Positions 61,861 through 64,000 of a DNA stretch of 64,000 nucleotides are shown in pieces. Below the pieces are notes generated by a model. It was not told where the DNA came from. It made no database searches and saw nothing but the letters and a program-made list of their open reading frames with translations. Within the stretch, counting starts at the first letter, position 1, and every line of letters starts with the position of its first letter. The translations under genes were made by a program, and so were the position numbers. Source of the stretch: Phycisphaera sp. TMED9 (GTDB lineage: Bacteria > Planctomycetota > Phycisphaerae > Phycisphaerales > SM1A02); assembly GCA_002167845.2 (NCBI GenBank), contig NHBO02000001.1:1-64000 (forward strand), in the 5' to 3' direction.

Positions 61861-61902
61861 GCGGGCCGGATCTTCTCCAAGATCCGGCCCGCGTTCTTTC
61901 TC
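61861..61902 (+). terminator. Rho-independent terminator after rpsG
   Basis: 14-bp perfect stem GCGGGCCGGATCTT/AAGATCCGGCCCGC with a CTCC loop, followed by GTTCTTTCTC. Confidence 0.92.
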
Positions 61903-61921
61903 GGAGGCGTTGCCGCCGCGG

Positions 61922-62590
61922 TCAATCTGGAACCGGCTCGTTCGAGCCGTCGCCCGTCCGACTGCCCGCTTCTTCGGGAGGATCATGATCGTCGAAGATC
62001 TGAACCTCGAGGGTCTCGGTCTCGAGTCCTCGGTCCGACGGGGTGTTCCGAATCCGGCTCACCACGAAGACCGGGGGCTGGACCGCCGCCGCGAGTCGGT
62101 GTCGCCGGAGCAGGCGGCCATCGGGACTCAGGGGGTGGGGGGCGTCCGGGCCGTCGAGTCGATCCCGGCTTCCATCGCACACCACGTAGTGCGGTCTTCG
62201 TCCGTTCGCATGGGCGATCTGGATGATCGACATGTCGCTTCCGGGATCCGCATCTTCAAAGCCCGCGCGACACAAGGCGGTGTGAACATCGGCGATCAGA
62301 TCGCGACGGGCCATGAACGCGACTCGAAGGTAGCGATGGGCCGCGTCGGTGTCGGCCAGTCGGACCTCGGCGCAGGTCGCTGATCCCGTCAGCACGCCGG
62401 ATTCCGGAATCGTCTTGGAAAGGAGGGCCTCTATCTCGTGAACTCGGGATTCCACGAGTGCGACGGCCTCTCGCCGCCGGCGTTCCGAGAGATTCTCCCC
62501 CCATCCCGACCGGCCGCGTTCGGCTCCGGGGGCGGGGGGCGTCGACTCGTCGGTCCCTCCGTCGTTAGGCTCCTGATCTTCACCTGTCAT
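61922..62590 (-). CDS. Hypothetical protein, divergent to sodN
   Basis: 222 aa. N-terminal ~50 residues are disordered (Asp/Glu/Gly/Pro-rich). The core looks alpha/beta: RRREAVALVESRVHEIEALLSKT, SATCAEVRLADTDAAHRYLRVAFMARRDLIADVHTALCRAGF and PPVFVVSRIRN. No family recognised. Its ATG at 62590 is only 17 nt from the sodN ATG on the other strand, so both promoters cannot lie between the two starts; a downstream GTG start is possible. The plus-strand ORF over the same bases is rejected as a shadow. Confidence 0.55.
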   Translation of the reverse strand: MTGEDQEPNDGGTDESTPPAPGAERGRSGWGENLSERRRREAVALVESRVHEIEALLSKTIPESGVLTGSATCAEVRLADTDAAHRYLRVAFMARRDLIADVHTALCRAGFEDADPGSDMSIIQIAHANGRRPHYVVCDGSRDRLDGPDAPHPLSPDGRLLRRHRLAAAVQPPVFVVSRIRNTPSDRGLETETLEVQIFDDHDPPEEAGSRTGDGSNEPVPD

Positions 62591-62607
62591 TCGAGGAGAT
62601 CCTGATC

Positions 62608-63246
62608 ATGAAGAACACCACTCTCGCCGGCATCGCCGTCGGCACCATCGCCGGGGGCCTGTTGGCCGTCAACGTACTGGATGCGGCCGCTCCGGACGTC
62701 CGAAGCGTCATCGAGACCGCTCGCGCCTCGATTGCGGTTTCGTTGCCGGCCCACTGCGAGATTCCCTGTGGGATCTATGACGACCATGCCGAGGTCGAGC
62801 GGATGCGACTCGACGCGATGACCATGAAGAAGGCGTCCGCTCAGATCGTGGCCTTGTCCAAGGATGTCCCCGTGTCGAGCAACGGTGCGAATCTGAACAC
62901 CATCGCTCGTTGGGCGATGATCAAGGAGGAGCACGGCCGCAAACTCCAGCACACCGTCGCCTGGTACTTCCTGACGCAACGGGTGAAGGCGCCCGCCGCC
63001 GGCTCCGGCGACGCCGCTCGGGAGAAGTATCACGGGCAACTGGCGGCGTTTCACCGGATCTCCGTCGGGGCGATGAAGGCGGCCCAGGATCTCGATCCAG
63101 CCGCCACCGATGAATTGCTGGCGGCGATCGACGTGATCGCGCCGTGGTATCCGGCGGAAAAAGGGGCGGGAGCGGCGATCACTCCGGAGGATCATCTCGC
63201 CCTCGAAGAAGCGGGCGACGTGTGGCGTTCCAGGCCGGGCGGTTGA
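62608..63246 (+). CDS. sodN: Nickel superoxide dismutase with long N-terminal leader
   Basis: 212 aa; ATG preceded by AGGAG. The nickel hook HCEIPCGIYDD (residues 49-59) gives ligands His49, Cys50 and Cys54, which become His1, Cys2 and Cys6 after cleavage. The rest is the four-helix NiSOD domain (MKKASAQIVALSKD, NTIARWAMIKEEHGRKLQHTVAWYF, HRISVGAMKAAQDLDP). The 48-residue leader is longer than the 14 residues of Streptomyces and holds a hydrophobic stretch (LAGIAVGTIAGGLLAVNVL), suggesting export or membrane attachment. No sodX peptidase gene is adjacent. Confidence 0.92.
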   Translation: MKNTTLAGIAVGTIAGGLLAVNVLDAAAPDVRSVIETARASIAVSLPAHCEIPCGIYDDHAEVERMRLDAMTMKKASAQIVALSKDVPVSSNGANLNTIARWAMIKEEHGRKLQHTVAWYFLTQRVKAPAAGSGDAAREKYHGQLAAFHRISVGAMKAAQDLDPAATDELLAAIDVIAPWYPAEKGAGAAITPEDHLALEEAGDVWRSRPGG

Positions 63247-63269
63247 CCTGACGAGCCGAATCGTGATTG

Positions 63270-63307
63270 AACGCCGCCTCGTCTGATGCGAGGCGGCGTT
63301 CTTTCCA
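63270..63307 (+). terminator. Rho-independent terminator after sodN
   Basis: 12-bp perfect stem AACGCCGCCTCG/CGAGGCGGCGTT with a TCTGATG loop, followed by CTTTCC. Confidence 0.9.
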
Positions 63308-63340
63308 TGGTGAATTCGATGATTGATCCGGACGGGACGC

Positions 63341-63346
63341 TACGCT
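63341..63346 (+). promoter_or_regulatory. Candidate -10 box for the leaderless ThiF-like gene
   Basis: TACGCT ends 6 nt before the ATG (TACGCTTCGAGAATG), with no Shine-Dalgarno motif. Confidence 0.4.
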
Positions 63347-63352
63347 TCGAGA

Positions 63353-64000
63353 ATGCCTTCCGACCATCGTTATCACCGTCAGGCCCTCCTCCCCGGAATC
63401 GGTGAGCGTGGTCAGGCCCGAATTCGAGATTCGACGGTGTTCATCGCCGGCTGTGGCGCACTCGGAACCGTTGCGGCTGATCTTCTCTGCCGTGCGGGCG
63501 TGGGCACGCTGGTGATCGTCGATCGAGACGTGGTCGAGCTGACGAACCTGCAGCGGCAGACGCTGTTCACGGAACGTGACGCGGAGCGGAGCATCCCGAA
63601 GGCGGAAGCCGCAAGGCTTCGGCTGGGGCAGGCGAATTCCACCGTTCGTGTTCGAGCGTTCGTCGAGGACATCGACGCGGGGACGATCGAAGATCTCGCG
63701 GCCGGTTGCGATCTCCTGCTGGACGGGCTGGACAACTTCGAGACGAGATATCTGCTGAACGATCACGCCGTCGCGAACGGCATCCCCTACATCTACGGCG
63801 CGGCGGTGGCGACCGAAGGCATGACCATGCCCATTCTCCCCCGGGGCGGGCCTCGCGAGGGCGCCCGGATTCGGTGGGCCGAAGAACAGGCGACGCCTTG
63901 TCTTCGTTGCCTCTTTCCCGAGCCTCCGCCGCCCGGAACCACGCCGACCTGTGATACCGCCGGGGTGCTCGGCAGTGCGACCGCCCAGGTCGCCTCTCAT
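63353..64000 (+). CDS. ThiF/MoeB/HesA-type adenylyltransferase (partial, runs off the end)
   Basis: 216 codons from ATG 63353 to the end of the window with no stop; the ORF track omits it. It begins HRYHRQALLPGIGERGQ..., then the Rossmann ATP site VFIAGCGALGTVAADLLCRAGVGTLVIVDRDVVELTNLQRQTLF, the Asp/Lys/Arg adenylation residues, DLLLDGLDNFETRYLLNDHAV, and a C-x2-C knuckle (TPCLRCLFPEPP) near CDTAGVLGSATAQVAS, which holds the active Cys/Thr segment. It adenylates the C-terminus of a ubiquitin-like sulfur carrier (ThiS/MoaD). Which one is undetermined. Follows the sodN terminator and has its own promoter. Confidence 0.88.
   Translation, partial: MPSDHRYHRQALLPGIGERGQARIRDSTVFIAGCGALGTVAADLLCRAGVGTLVIVDRDVVELTNLQRQTLFTERDAERSIPKAEAARLRLGQANSTVRVRAFVEDIDAGTIEDLAAGCDLLLDGLDNFETRYLLNDHAVANGIPYIYGAAVATEGMTMPILPRGGPREGARIRWAEEQATPCLRCLFPEPPPPGTTPTCDTAGVLGSATAQVASH

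Noticed and set aside
61910-62383. 157-aa plus-strand ORF
   Set aside because: Lies antisense to the minus-strand unknown gene and within the terminator-to-sodN interval; no ribosome-binding site or motif.
63179-64000. 273-aa minus-strand ORF at the right edge
   Set aside because: It is the shadow of the plus-strand ThiF/MoeB-like gene, which has a clear ATP-binding motif and no stop up to the window end.

Overview
The window is high-GC DNA from a didermal bacterium, most likely a planctomycete of the Phycisphaerae. The clues are a C-terminal planctomycete-style dockerin pair on a secreted sugar dehydrogenase, an HDOD/histidine-kinase fusion with degenerate receiver partners, an excisionase-like HTH protein anchored in the membrane, the arginine-kinase pair McsA/McsB, kdsA (Kdo synthesis) and a large classical autotransporter. 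The assignment rests on gene style, not on a marker phylogeny. Genes are densely packed on both strands. Many neighbours overlap by 4 nt (ATGA or GTGA). I see no insertion sequences, integrases, phage genes or CRISPR arrays.

Layout. 0.1-6.2 kb, minus strand: tRNA-Arg(TCT), an MmcB-like nuclease, a saccharopine-dehydrogenase-family enzyme, an orphan nuoC, purH and a secreted beta-propeller protein. 6.4-18.8 kb: ribE, DUF192 lipoprotein plus gluQRS, pterin carbinolamine dehydratase, mcsA/mcsB, kdsA, a DUF1444 protein, pabA/trpG, an unknown protein, a large MscS channel coupled to a membrane-anchored glycine-rich repeat protein, and a Gfo/Idh/MocA oxidoreductase. 19.1-31.4 kb, plus strand: autotransporter, nagZ coupled to an M28 peptidase, dockerin-bearing sugar dehydrogenase, then DUF1573 lipoprotein, metallophosphoesterase and tsaB joined by 4-nt overlaps. 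31.5-37.1 kb: a signalling block (HTH-receiver, HDOD-kinase, pseudo-receiver-GAF), psd and the membrane-anchored HTH protein. 37.3-52.8 kb: mutY, a PgpH-like 7TM-HD phosphodiesterase, a lipoprotein, gatC-gatA without gatB, an RND efflux adaptor and pump, a Nif3-like protein, PhoH/PIN ATPase, Bax-inhibitor-like protein and an orphan FliN. 53-60 kb, minus strand: the fatty-acid cluster rpmF-plsX-fabH-fabD-lipoprotein / fabG-acpP-fabF. 60-64 kb: rnhA, rpsL, rpsG, an unknown gene, a nickel superoxide dismutase with a long leader, and a ThiF/MoeB-like gene that runs off the end.

How the genes fit together. Most of the content is housekeeping: envelope lipid synthesis (fab/plsX/psd), Kdo, peptidoglycan turnover (nagZ), translation (rpsL, rpsG, rpmF, gatCA, tsaB, gluQRS, tRNA-Arg), purine and riboflavin synthesis, repair (mutY, MmcB-like) and protein quality control (mcsAB). 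The accessory interest lies in the secreted or surface proteins, the signalling block and the expression signals.

Two expression features recur. Several genes without a Shine-Dalgarno site have a TANNNT-like hexamer exactly 6 nt (sometimes 7) before ATG, which fits leaderless transcription. Several gene ends carry strong hairpins followed by a short TTCTTTC-type tail rather than a pure U run. The fabG gene appears to lack any normal start codon and may begin at ATC behind a good ribosome-binding site and a TACAAT -10 element.
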